Origin: Sphingosinicella soli
Lineage (GTDB): Bacteria; Pseudomonadota; Alphaproteobacteria; Sphingomonadales; Sphingomonadaceae
Reading direction: 5' to 3'
Length of the DNA stretch: 64,000 nt
NCBI RefSeq assembly: GCF_014199685.1
Contig: NZ_JACHNZ010000002.1
Location: forward strand, 62,001 to 126,000
The position numbers were made by a program, and so were the translations under genes. The notes below the pieces were generated by a model. The model ran no database searches and was not told the DNA's origin. It worked only from the letters and a program-made list of their open reading frames with translations. Numbering within the stretch: the first letter of the stretch is position 1; each line of letters begins with the position of its first letter. Below, piece by piece: positions 32,089 to 41,897 of the stretch.

Positions 32089-34300
32089 AAAACTCGGGGC
32101 GGTTCAGACCGTATTCGATGCTTATCCCTTCACGGTCGTTAGCCTCGACTACATCAAGGCAGATAAGCGTCGGGAGAATTTCGCACGTGCCTGCCCGGAT
32201 TTCGTTATCGTCGATGAGGCGCATGCCTGCGTAGGCACGCACAAGGGTCGGCAGCAGCGCTTTGAGCTTCTGTCAGGGCTGGCCCGGAATCCGGATCGCC
32301 GGATGATCCTTCTAACCGCGACGCCGCATTCCGGGGATGAAGAAGCCTTCGCGCGCCTTCTTTCGCTGGTCGAGCCATCGTTCACTTCAATGAACTTCGA
32401 GGACGCTCGCTACCGGGAGCGTCTGGCGCGGCACTTCGTGCAGCGGCGTCGGATCGATCTCGTCTCAGGAGATTGGGACGAAGATCGCGCCTTCCCGAAT
32501 CATGAGACAACCGAATTCCCCTATCGTCTTTCTCCGGCCCACCTCGAATTCCAGGAAACTGCGCTCGACTACTGTCTCGGCATCGTTTCCCGAGTAGGAT
32601 CCGGACAGCGGGAGCGACGCTTGGCCTTCTGGGGCACGCTGGCCCTGATGCGTTGTATCGGCTCTTCGCCGGCTGCGGCTAAGAGCGCGCTGCGGAACCG
32701 GATGTCGAGCGAGAGCGACCGCCTCGAGCCGCAAATCTATGATGAGGACAGCGACGACGAGGACGCGGTCGATATCGAACCGGGTACAGCCTTCGACGTC
32801 GATCCGGAGCTTCTCGCTCTGGTCAAGCGCGCCGAGGAACTGGTCAGCAAACCCGATCCGAAGCTGATCGCTTTGGTCGATGTTTTGACCCCCCTCATCA
32901 AGAAGGGCGCCAATCCCGTTGTCTTCTGTCGCTATCTGGCGACTGCTGAACATGTCCGCGATGGCCTGCGCAAGGCCTTCCCAAAGCTGATCGTCGAAGC
33001 CGTAACGGGTGTTCTTACGCCCGACGAACGCCGAGACCGCGTGGCCGATATGGCTCCGGCGGATGAGGAAAAGCAGATTCAGCGCATCCTCGTCGCCACC
33101 GACTGCCTCTCCGAAGGAATCAATCTACAGCAGATCTTCGACACGGTCGTCCATTACGACCTGTCATGGAATCCGACCCGACATCAGCAGCGCGAGGGAC
33201 GGGTCAATCGCTTCGGTCAACCGGCAGAGCTTGTCCGATCGATCATGATGTTTTCGCCGGACAGTGCGATCGACGGCGCCGTGCTCGATGTCATCCTTCG
33301 CAAAGCCGAGGAAATCCGCGAGGCGACGGGCGTGACCGTTCCGCTTCCCGATGAACGAGGGCCGGTAACGGACGCACTGATGGCGTCGGTGATGTTGCGC
33401 CGAGGCGTGCCCCGCCAGCTTACGCTCGATCTGCGCCTCGACGACGGCGCCAGAGTCATGGAGGCCCGGTGGCGCGACGCCGCCGAGAACGAGAAGAAAT
33501 CCCGAACGCGTTTCGCTCAGAACGCAATGAAGCCGCAAGAAGTCGCCCCCGAATGGGAGAAGGTTCGGACGCTGCTCGGCTCTCCGGCGGATGCGAGGCT
33601 TTTCGTCGAGCGCGCCATGTCGCGCTTCGGCGTGCCCCTTGAAGCCCGGAAAACGGTGCTCTTGGCTCATGTCGATGCGCTCGAGGTCGGCTTGCGCGAG
33701 CGTTTGGCTGGTCACAATTTGACCGGATCGGTGCGTCTGGCGACGGCTGAGCCAGCGCCCTCGGGCACCGCGCTACTGACCAGGACTCATCCCCTGACGG
33801 CGACGCTTGCCGAAGCATTGGTCGAGGCTTCGCTTGATCCCGACACCCTGTCAGGTCTCGGCACAGGCCGGGTCGGCGCGTGGCCGACCGCCGCCGTGCA
33901 GCAGATGACTCGCGTTGCCTTGCTCCGTGTCCGCTTCAAGCTGACCGTCCATGCCCGCAAGGAACGGCTGCTGCTAGCCGAGGAGGCAGCCCTCGTCGCG
34001 ATCCAAGGCGGCCGGATCGTAGCAGTTGGCGAGGCCGCCCGGGAAATGCTGAACGCACCGGCGATGGCCGATCTGGCTTCCGTCGCACGCGACAGGTTCA
34101 TCGCGAAGGCGAAGGAGGATCTTCCCAGTCTGCTCGAAGGACCGATCGCCGAGTTCGGCCGATCGCGCGCGCAAGAGCTCATGGGGGACCATGCGCGGCT
34201 CCGCGCCGCGTCAGGATCGGCATCGCGCGTCACAGTGGAGGTCGTGCTGCCGCCGGACATGATCGGCTTGTTCGTGCTGATGCCGGGTGAGGCCTGAGCC

Positions 34301-37300
34301 ATGGCGCGTAAGCCCGTCACCGATATATCGGCTTGGCCCTCGCTCACACTTGAGGGCAACCTCATCGCGCCGGCGATGGTCGCAAGCATCGACCGCAGAC
34401 AAGCCTCCGAGCAGACGGAGGAAGAGTACCGGATCCGCAAGGGACTGACGATCCGCGAGGAAATCTCGACCGCCTTCCGCGTTGGCCAGTCCCATTTCGA
34501 CGCGTTCGCAAAGTTTGAAAAACCCTCCGTTGAAGCGACCTGTCGTTTCGTGCGTGACTTCCTCGAGGAAACTTTTGGTTTCGACGATCTGGTCCCAGTC
34601 GACGGGGCGGTCTCTTTCCTTGCCGGCGGCCGTGTTCCCATCGTCGTCGTGCCGCCTTCCGACGAAAAGCTCGATAGGCGGAGCCCGACGCTCTCCACCG
34701 ATCGTTCGCGCTCCCCGGCGTTCGTGCTCCAAGATTATCTTAACGACAGCGAGCACGCGCTATGGGGTCTGGTGACCAACGGGGCCGTGGTCCGTCTCAT
34801 GCGCGACAATGCCTCGTTGACCCGGCCAGCGTACGTCGAAGCGGACCTTGCCCAAATCTTCACGAACGAAGACGCCGCCTCTTTCGCCGTTCTCTGGTCG
34901 CTGATTCACCGGACCCGGTTCGGCGTGACCGGCACACCCGTTACCGACTGTGCACTCGAACGGTGGCGTGAGGCCGGCTCACGCGAAGGCGAGGCTGCCC
35001 GCGACCGGCTGGCGGCCCAGGTCGAAACAGCGCTCAAAGTGCTCGGCTCCGGTTTTCTGGAAGCCAACCCTGATCTCGCCACCCGCCTGAAGTCCGGCGA
35101 GGTCAATCTGACGAAATGGTTCAATGAGCTTCTACGCCTCGTCTACCGCCTGATCTTCCTGATGGTGGCTGAGGATCGGAATCTCCTCCACCCCGAGACG
35201 GCGAAGCCGGAGTCGCGCAAGCTTTATGTTGAAGGCTATAGTCTCACCGCGCTGCGTGCGCAGTGTGTCCGCGCGGCCACTTGGGACAAACACCACGATC
35301 GCTACGAAGGCATCAAGGTCGTCTTCAAAGCTCTTGCCCACGGTCAGGAGGTGCTCGGCCTACCGGCCCTTGGCGGGCTCTTCGGCTCCGACATGCTGCC
35401 GCATCTGGAAACCGCCCGCTTGCGCAATCGGGCCTTCATGGAAGCGCTCTATCGCCTCTCGTGGCTAGCTGACAGAACCAGCATGGTGTCGGTGAATTGG
35501 CGCGCGATGGAGACCGAGGAGTTGGGCTCTGTCTATGAATCTCTGCTCGAACTCCAACCGCAACTGGGCGACGACGGCAAGACTCTCCTTTTCGCCTCTG
35601 AAGTTGCAGAGCAGCGGGGCAATCAGCGCAAAACGACAGGCTCTTACTACACGCCAGACAGCCTGGTGCAACTTCTCCTCGATAGCACACTCAACCCAGT
35701 GCTCGATGAACGCGAAGCCCAAGCGGCCGATCCGGCCGAGCAGCTTCTGAGGTTGACCGTCATCGATCCGGCCTGCGGTTCGGGTCATTTCCTGCTTGCG
35801 GCGGCGCGGCGCATTGCCGCTCGTGTCGCCCGCCATCGCGCCGGTGGAGTTCCTTCGGCCGCCGACTTCCGCCATGCGTTGCGGGAGGTCGCCTGCCGCT
35901 GCCTTTATGGCGTTGACCGTAACCCCATGGCGGTCGAACTGACCAAAGTGGCGCTCTGGATCGAAGCTCTGGAGCCGGGCCGGCCGCTCGCCTTCTTCGA
36001 CGCGCAGATCCGCTGCGGCGATAGTTTGATCGGCGTCTTTGGTAGATCGATGCTGCGAACTGGGTTGCCTGATGAAGCCTACAAGCCGCTCACCGGCGAC
36101 GATCGGGAACTCTCCCGCCGCTACGCTCGCCTAAACAAGGAACAGCGGGATCGGGCGAAAGGTCATCCGCAACTATTCCGGAACTGGTCGCCGCCAGAAA
36201 TTTTGACTGAGCGGGATCACAAGCTGAAGGAGATGGCGCAGGACGATCTGGCGAGCGTCGAGGCAAAGGCAATAGGCTTTGCAGAAATGCGCGCATCGGG
36301 CGATTGGCAGAGTCTGAAGACAGCTAGCGACCTCTATATCTCGGCCAACTTCTACATGGCGGCGTTCTTCATGCCGAAGGCCAGCGCCGCTGGCACGGAC
36401 GCCATGCCGCTCACCGAACATGTGTGGCAAGCGGCAGGTGGCGACGCGCCTGCCGAGCATCTACGGCAAGGCGCAAGGCTGACCTCTGAGAAAGTAAGCG
36501 CCTTCCATTGGTTCATCGAATTCCCCGAGATCATGGAACGCGATGGTGGATTCGATGTGGTCATCGGCAACCCGCCATGGGAGCGGATCAAGCTTCAGGA
36601 GCAGGAGTTCTTCGCCGCTAGCTCGCCAGCGATCGCCAGCGCCCCAAACAAGGCGGAACGTCAGAAGCTGATCGATGCCCTGGAGAAAGCAGATTTTGAT
36701 AGCGCGGATGGTCGCCTGTGGCGGGATTTCGTCATTGCCAAACGTACTGCGGAAGCGGCGAGCGAATTCGCACGCTCTTCGGGACGCTATCCGCTTACAG
36801 GCCGGGGCGACGTCAACACCTACGCTCTTTTTGCAGAGTTGTTTTCGAACCTCGCGAAACCCACTGGTCGAGCCGGAGTGGTTGTGCCAACAGGGATAGC
36901 AACTGACTCTTCTACATCCGAATTCTTCGGCCATCTTGTTAAAGGTCGAAAGCTGCAATCTCTGTTTAGCTTTTATGAAATTAGGGGCTGGTTCAAGGGG
37001 ACGGATGACAGAAAGTCATTCTGCATAATTTGCGTAGGCGGCGAGGCGAAAGCCGCAACGTTCTGCTTCGATATAAAAGATATGGCGGAAATTGACCACC
37101 ATGAGCGCGTGTTCGAGCTCACGGAAGACGAAATCGCACGCATAAGCCCGAACACGCGAACAGCACCAGTCTTCCGCTCCCGCGCCGATGCGGAGCTAAC
37201 GGCGAAGATTTATTCCCGCGCGCCCGTAATGATTGAGGAACGAGCCCAAGAAGAGGGCGGAAACATCAATCCGTGGGGCATTACTTTCCAGCGCATGTTC

Positions 37301-39130
37301 GATATGTCCATGGACTCCGGTTTCTTCCGCACACCCACGCAGATGGAGGCTGAGGGCTGGCGCTGCGAGGGAGTAGATTGGACCCGAAAGACGGTTGCGG
37401 GCGTCGAACGCCGCGTGCCGCTCTACGAATCCAAGATGATTCACCACTTCGATCACCGCTGGGCAACCTATGGCGCTGGCACCAGCGACGACGAAGAGAG
37501 TGCCCGCGACTGCACGGTCGCTGAAAAGCAAAACTCGGATTTTGAGCCGGCGCCGCGTTATTGGGTGCCCGAAGAAGAGGTAACCTTGCGCGCCGCTCGC
37601 GTACCGGCGGCGCTAAAAAGTGCTGTCAGACAGTCGCGCGAAGGCGGGAGGCGGCGGCGCACAGCGGACACTGATCTTGAGGAGGGCAGCCGCTCGGCAG
37701 CCCTCAAGGCGCTGGCAACTTGGATTGCCGGCGCCATCCCATTCGTCGAGGGCCGCCCTGCGCGGGAGCAAGATCTGTTTCGCGTTCTCGGTCGTGGGCA
37801 GGATTGGCGTGGCTCGTTGAAGGCGTCGTCCGAACGCTTCCTGCTCGATCCCAAGACGCTAGCTGGCGGTGTCGAGATGCAACGTGAGACGCCGCTCACA
37901 GGCTCTGATCTCACCCTTCTCGCCGAAGGGCCGAATGATGCGCTCGCCATTGCCGAGCAACTGATTGCCGCCAAGCAGCCTCGTTGGCTGATGGGTTGGC
38001 GGGATATTGCGCTCCGGAGTGTCGAACGCACGGTGATAGGCACGGTTTTCCCGAAAGTTGGTATCGGGAACAATTTGCCCATTTGGTATCCGGGGCATTA
38101 CGTCAACGCAAAGCAGGCAGCAGCTTTCGTTGGAATGCTTACAAGCATGACCTTCGACTTTACTGCGCGTCACAAGATCGGCGGCACCCATCTCAATTTC
38201 TTTATCGCTCAACAGCTTCCCGTTCTGCCACCGTCCGTCTTTTCGGAGAACGACCTAGAATTCGTCCGCACTCGCGTGCTCGAACTGACCTATACCAGCC
38301 ACGCTCTGAAGCTTTGGGCGGAGGATTTGGGACATTCAGGCGCCCCGTTCGTCTGGAACGAGGATCGCCGGGGCCGGTTGCGAGCCGAGCTCGATGTCTT
38401 CTTTGCCAGAAAATACGGCCTGACCGAAGAAGATCTGCAATACGTTGTGAACCCGGCCAAGGCCAAGGGCCCGGGTTACCCGTCCGAAACTTTTAGAGTG
38501 CTGAAGGAAAGGGAAATCCGTCAGTTCGACGAATACCGCACAGAACGCCTGGTGCTGGAGGCGTGGAAGCAAATGGACGCGGATCAGCCGTCCGATACGC
38601 TACCTGCGCCCGTCGCGTTGCCGCCTCTCGCAAACCTGTCGGACGGTGTATGGGCATGGCCGGCAAGCATTCAACCTCGAGACCGTCTCCGTTATGCAGC
38701 TCAGTACGTACTTTCGCAGATGGATCCGGCGAGCGACGGCACACGCGCGCGCTTCGCAATCGCCAGTCTTGCGGAACCGGCGCTGCTCACGCCCCTGTTA
38801 GCGACTAGCGACCGGAGTCAGTGGATCAGGCTCGTCGGCCCGGAGGCGCAACCGACACAAGGCGCGATCCGACTACGGCCGTCCATCAATGCTGCGTGGC
38901 GATCGCTGTTCGAGACGCTGCTTACCTCTGGTCAATTGGAGGAGCGTGCCGACGGGTCGTGGACACGGGGTCAGCATTTCAATCCAACCGGACTGCAGAC
39001 GCAGTCCGCCGACGCGCAGCGCACGGCGTTCGCGATCCGCGCCATCCGGGGCATCGATATCGGCGCCATGACCGCAGCCGTTGCGCAGGAGGACAACGTC
39101 ATTTGGGCGAGGTTCGGACATGCCGGCTGA
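34301..39130 (+). CDS. Eco57I/PglX/DrmMI-like adenine-specific DNA methyltransferase
   Basis: The 1609-aa protein starts MARKPVTDISAWPSLTLEGN. SAM-binding motif I is DPACGSGHFLLAA (about residue 488), and catalytic motif IV is IGNPPWERI (about 756), the NPPW of N6-adenine methylases. The N-terminal 480 residues (SDEKLDRRS, YLNDSEHALWGLVTNGAVVR) match long Eco57I-type enzymes; I see no certain nuclease motif. Residues 870-950 are encoded by unusually AT-rich DNA and may be the target-recognition region. In DISARM and BREX such methylases mark self DNA. It starts three bases after the drmD-like stop and overlaps the ATPase gene by 11 bp. Confidence 0.87.
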   Translation: MARKPVTDISAWPSLTLEGNLIAPAMVASIDRRQASEQTEEEYRIRKGLTIREEISTAFRVGQSHFDAFAKFEKPSVEATCRFVRDFLEETFGFDDLVPVDGAVSFLAGGRVPIVVVPPSDEKLDRRSPTLSTDRSRSPAFVLQDYLNDSEHALWGLVTNGAVVRLMRDNASLTRPAYVEADLAQIFTNEDAASFAVLWSLIHRTRFGVTGTPVTDCALERWREAGSREGEAARDRLAAQVETALKVLGSGFLEANPDLATRLKSGEVNLTKWFNELLRLVYRLIFLMVAEDRNLLHPETAKPESRKLYVEGYSLTALRAQCVRAATWDKHHDRYEGIKVVFKALAHGQEVLGLPALGGLFGSDMLPHLETARLRNRAFMEALYRLSWLADRTSMVSVNWRAMETEELGSVYESLLELQPQLGDDGKTLLFASEVAEQRGNQRKTTGSYYTPDSLVQLLLDSTLNPVLDEREAQAADPAEQLLRLTVIDPACGSGHFLLAAARRIAARVARHRAGGVPSAADFRHALREVACRCLYGVDRNPMAVELTKVALWIEALEPGRPLAFFDAQIRCGDSLIGVFGRSMLRTGLPDEAYKPLTGDDRELSRRYARLNKEQRDRAKGHPQLFRNWSPPEILTERDHKLKEMAQDDLASVEAKAIGFAEMRASGDWQSLKTASDLYISANFYMAAFFMPKASAAGTDAMPLTEHVWQAAGGDAPAEHLRQGARLTSEKVSAFHWFIEFPEIMERDGGFDVVIGNPPWERIKLQEQEFFAASSPAIASAPNKAERQKLIDALEKADFDSADGRLWRDFVIAKRTAEAASEFARSSGRYPLTGRGDVNTYALFAELFSNLAKPTGRAGVVVPTGIATDSSTSEFFGHLVKGRKLQSLFSFYEIRGWFKGTDDRKSFCIICVGGEAKAATFCFDIKDMAEIDHHERVFELTEDEIARISPNTRTAPVFRSRADAELTAKIYSRAPVMIEERAQEEGGNINPWGITFQRMFDMSMDSGFFRTPTQMEAEGWRCEGVDWTRKTVAGVERRVPLYESKMIHHFDHRWATYGAGTSDDEESARDCTVAEKQNSDFEPAPRYWVPEEEVTLRAARVPAALKSAVRQSREGGRRRRTADTDLEEGSRSAALKALATWIAGAIPFVEGRPAREQDLFRVLGRGQDWRGSLKASSERFLLDPKTLAGGVEMQRETPLTGSDLTLLAEGPNDALAIAEQLIAAKQPRWLMGWRDIALRSVERTVIGTVFPKVGIGNNLPIWYPGHYVNAKQAAAFVGMLTSMTFDFTARHKIGGTHLNFFIAQQLPVLPPSVFSENDLEFVRTRVLELTYTSHALKLWAEDLGHSGAPFVWNEDRRGRLRAELDVFFARKYGLTEEDLQYVVNPAKAKGPGYPSETFRVLKEREIRQFDEYRTERLVLEAWKQMDADQPSDTLPAPVALPPLANLSDGVWAWPASIQPRDRLRYAAQYVLSQMDPASDGTRARFAIASLAEPALLTPLLATSDRSQWIRLVGPEAQPTQGAIRLRPSINAAWRSLFETLLTSGQLEERADGSWTRGQHFNPTGLQTQSADAQRTAFAIRAIRGIDIGAMTAAVAQEDNVIWARFGHAG

Positions 39131-41087
39131 CCTGTTCGCTCCGGTAATGCGCCTGCCGGTCGCACCGGCAGGTCGGGCCGGTCCTCGCCTTTGGGTCCGT
39201 CGCCTGGCCATCTTCAGCGATCCGAGCACTATCGTCCGCGACGTGCCGTTGAAACCCGGCCTCAACATCGTCTGGACACCGGATATGTCGAGTAGCGGAA
39301 GCCGGGCTTTGGCTCATGGCAGCGGTAAGACAGCCTTCTGTCGCCTGCTTCGAGCTTGCCTCGGGGAGCTCGGCTACGCGACGGACGCTCAGCGATCGCG
39401 CATCTTTGCGCAGCTTCCGAACGGCTTGATTGCGGCCGAGCTTCTGATCGATGGCGTGTGCTGGGTCGCTGTTCGCCCTCTGGGGCTGCCGGGCGGTGAG
39501 TTCGTCGTTCAAGTCGCGTCTATTGAAGATGCCATCGCGCGGGGGCGTCGCGACGGCGATCAAGCATTCATCGACCCCTTGGTGATCGAAGCCTTTTTCC
39601 CGTTGATTGCGGGAGCAACGCCCCCGGAAGTCAGCCGCGAGCAGGTCTGGGATGTCCTTCGGGCCTGGTTGACGCGCGATCAGGAGTGCCGCCTCGCCGA
39701 CATTTTAGCGTGGCGGTCACCGCAGACGCAGTCTCGTTCCCGTGCGCAGGTGCTGGGCGAAACAGCCAAGCTGACGATGGTGCGCCTCGCCTTGCGCGCG
39801 CTTGACGCGGAAGAACAGACGGCCGCCCTCCGCGAGCGGGGACTCGTGACCGCTGCAGAAGATGACCGGCGCCGCCAAGCTTATCAACAACAGCGATATC
39901 TTGATGGGCTGAAGGTCGTAAGGGCAGCATTGAGTGCCGGCGAGGAGGTGGGCTTCGATGACACCATAGATCAGAAAGGACTGATTTCGTTGGCGGAGGC
40001 GGCGCTGGCCGAGGCGATGCGTGCCGATTTGCCAAAACCGCCCGATGTTGGCTCGATATTCGCTCGATTGAACGCGCTCAACGAAGAACGCCGAGCGTTA
40101 GAAGCAAGCCAACAAGGGTCTGTGAAGGAGGCAGACGTCAAGCGGGGAGAAGCAGAGCGCTATCGTTCAGAAGCGAACCTGGGCGAGATCGACATCACGC
40201 AAGGAGGGGTAAGAGTCTGCCCAATCTGCAGGGTCAGCGTGGAAGAGACTCTGGCCAAGGGTTGCGGCATTTCGCTTGAACGGTGCGATCTGGCTGCGAT
40301 CAAGGTGGCGATTGCCGACAAGCTCGCCAAAGTAACGCAGTTAGTCGGAGAATCGGATAGCGCCGCGCAGGAGGCAAAGCGGTTCGAAGCGCTGATCAAT
40401 CAGCTCGGTCCTCGTCAGCAAGCACTCGAGGCGGAGGCGAGGAGCGCTGATGCGGTAAGTCGCGCAGCTCAAGCCGCAGCGAAAGACGTCCAGGATCAAA
40501 TTTATCGGGCAAGGCGCATACTCGACGATGTGCGATCGCTTCGCGACGCGGAAACAGCCGGAAAGCCCGCGCCTCCAGCTACTGCCGCGCTGGACGCGGT
40601 TCGCGCGCAACTCGAGGCAGGGCGTTCACGAGCTCGCGCCGCGATTCGGACTCTGGAGGAGAGGTACCAGGGGATCATGGCCGCTTGGCTCCCGGATGGA
40701 GTCGAGGGGACCGTCAAGCTCGATGGCAACGGGTTGAAGGTCGACGCCCAATTCGCGGGACGAGGCGAGGTTTCCACGGCGGCTTTGGACTCCCTCAAGA
40801 TTGTTGCCTTCGACCTCGCCGCCTTGCACATGGCCGTCGAAGAGAAGGCGGACCTGCCCGCTTTCCTCGTCCACGACAGCCCGCGCGAGGCCGACTTGGA
40901 TGGGCAACTCTACGAACGCCTTTTCGGCCTACTGCATCAATGGGAGGAGAGTGCGGAAACGCCTTGCTTCCAATACATCGTCACTACGACGACAGCTCCA
41001 CCCATCGAGCTACAGACCGACAGGCATGTCAGGCTTCGAATGAGCTCGACACCAGCGGCAATGCGGCTGTTCGGAATGGATCTCTGA
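39120..41087 (+). CDS. Rad50/SMC-like ATPase with a zinc-hook CxxC
   Basis: The 655-aa protein (ATG at 39120, MPADLFAPVMRL) has an N-terminal P-loop AHGSGKTAFCRLL (about residue 66). A long helical/coiled region follows, with one CPIC hook-like motif near residue 366. The C-terminal lobe has FLVHDSPREADLDGQLYERL (Walker B/D-loop region). This is the head-coil-hook-coil-head plan of Rad50. The next gene is an HNH nuclease, so the two may work as an ATPase-nuclease pair as in Septu (PtuA/PtuB), though sequence relation is not established. A start at 39081 would extend it into the methylase gene. Confidence 0.75.
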   Translation: MPADLFAPVMRLPVAPAGRAGPRLWVRRLAIFSDPSTIVRDVPLKPGLNIVWTPDMSSSGSRALAHGSGKTAFCRLLRACLGELGYATDAQRSRIFAQLPNGLIAAELLIDGVCWVAVRPLGLPGGEFVVQVASIEDAIARGRRDGDQAFIDPLVIEAFFPLIAGATPPEVSREQVWDVLRAWLTRDQECRLADILAWRSPQTQSRSRAQVLGETAKLTMVRLALRALDAEEQTAALRERGLVTAAEDDRRRQAYQQQRYLDGLKVVRAALSAGEEVGFDDTIDQKGLISLAEAALAEAMRADLPKPPDVGSIFARLNALNEERRALEASQQGSVKEADVKRGEAERYRSEANLGEIDITQGGVRVCPICRVSVEETLAKGCGISLERCDLAAIKVAIADKLAKVTQLVGESDSAAQEAKRFEALINQLGPRQQALEAEARSADAVSRAAQAAAKDVQDQIYRARRILDDVRSLRDAETAGKPAPPATAALDAVRAQLEAGRSRARAAIRTLEERYQGIMAAWLPDGVEGTVKLDGNGLKVDAQFAGRGEVSTAALDSLKIVAFDLAALHMAVEEKADLPAFLVHDSPREADLDGQLYERLFGLLHQWEESAETPCFQYIVTTTTAPPIELQTDRHVRLRMSSTPAAMRLFGMDL

Positions 41088-41111
41088 CCATGCGGAGACA
41101 GGGGGGATGCG

Positions 41112-41897
41112 ATGGTTGAGGCTCCCCAGTCCTTCATAGTCCGTGAGGAATGTGAGAAGGCTGCCTCGCAGAACGGATTTCGCCGGGTTCTGGGGGAAGA
41201 GGCAGGCTGGGCAGCCTTTGGCTCAACTACCGCGCAGGGTACAATTCATCTCGCCGCCGCAGGGGTGCAAGGGCCGTGGTTCTTAGCGCTGGACCATACA
41301 GGTGTCATCGCGGAACTGGACCTGCTTCCGGCCGACGTGCCAGGCCCCGGACGCGTTCGTCATGTCTTCGATAGCCTCGGCGCGCTCTATTCGGTGCTGC
41401 ACCGCGTCTATGAACTTGCGATCAGCTTGCCGGATGCGCCGCTACGGGAGTTCGAGGCGCGGGTCGCGGGGTTGCCCCGGGCGACCGAAGTCGAGCGGTT
41501 GGTCATCCAGAGGATTGGTCAGGACATTTTTCGCACCCGCCTGATGGACTATTGGCAGGGGCGCTGTCCCCTCACAGGTATCTCCGACGTGGCCTTACTA
41601 CGCGCCTCGCACATTATCCCATGGGCGGAATGCGAAAGCGATGCCGAGCGGCTCGACGTGCATAACGGCCTACTTCTTTCCGCGCTGTGGGACGCGGCGT
41701 TCGACCGCGCGGTCGTGACTTTCGATGACGAAGGAACGCCCGAGCTCTCGCCCTGTCTCAGCGAGCAAGCGCGGGCTGAGCTCCGCTGGAGTTCCCCGAT
41801 TTCCCTGACGGACGAGCATCGCCGGAGGCTCGCCCGTCATCGCGAGCGGGCGCGAGGGGCGTCGGCCGGGAGGGAATCGCCAAGTGGTGCTTTATAA
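41112..41897 (+). CDS. HNH endonuclease (HNH_2 type)
   Basis: The 261-aa protein starts MVEAPQSFIVREECEKAASQ. The first 130 residues are an unassigned domain. The HNH core follows: CPLTGISDVALLRASHIIPW (histidine near residue 167), then LDVHNGLLLSALWDAAFD with the asparagine and C-terminal helix. It would nick or cut DNA using a divalent metal. It follows the Rad50-like ATPase by 24 bp and overlaps hamA by 14 bp, placing it at the junction between the DISARM-like and Hachiman parts. Confidence 0.88.
   Translation: MVEAPQSFIVREECEKAASQNGFRRVLGEEAGWAAFGSTTAQGTIHLAAAGVQGPWFLALDHTGVIAELDLLPADVPGPGRVRHVFDSLGALYSVLHRVYELAISLPDAPLREFEARVAGLPRATEVERLVIQRIGQDIFRTRLMDYWQGRCPLTGISDVALLRASHIIPWAECESDAERLDVHNGLLLSALWDAAFDRAVVTFDDEGTPELSPCLSEQARAELRWSSPISLTDEHRRRLARHRERARGASAGRESPSGAL

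Larger units (their letters stand above)
30881..32106 (+). mobile_element. IS3-family insertion sequence (1226 bp)
   Basis: Terminal repeats of 27 bp start TGAACCGCCCC at both ends and agree at 23 of 27 positions (left 30881-30907, right 32080-32106). A 3-bp target duplication GAC flanks it (30878-30880 and 32107-32109). It carries orfA and orfB with an A7 slippery run at 31177-31183. Ends, length and genes are complete, so the copy may still be active and the insertion looks recent. Confidence 0.95.
30303..34297 (+). pseudogene. DrmD-like SNF2 helicase, interrupted by an IS3-family element
   Basis: The N-terminal 192 codons (30303-30880) start MTVNFAPGDLVRARGREWVA and include Walker A ADDVGIGKTIEAG. 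The frame is cut by the IS at 30881-32106. After the IS and one copy of the 3-bp duplication the frame resumes at 32110 with VFDAYPFTVVSLDYIKADKR, the DEAH box VDEAHACVG, TATPHSGDEEAF, and the helicase C half with EGINLQQIFDTVVHYDL and QQREGRVNRFGQ. Joined, the gene would encode 921 aa without a stop, so the insertion is the only visible lesion. DrmD is the SNF2 ATPase of class 1 DISARM. Function is probably lost unless the C-terminal part is made separately and complements. Confidence 0.88.

Noticed and set aside
31880-34297. An 805-codon frame starting inside the IS as a new fusion gene
   Set aside because: Its first part is the IS orfB region in the wrong frame. Homology to DrmD begins only after the IS, so it is the interrupted 3' part.
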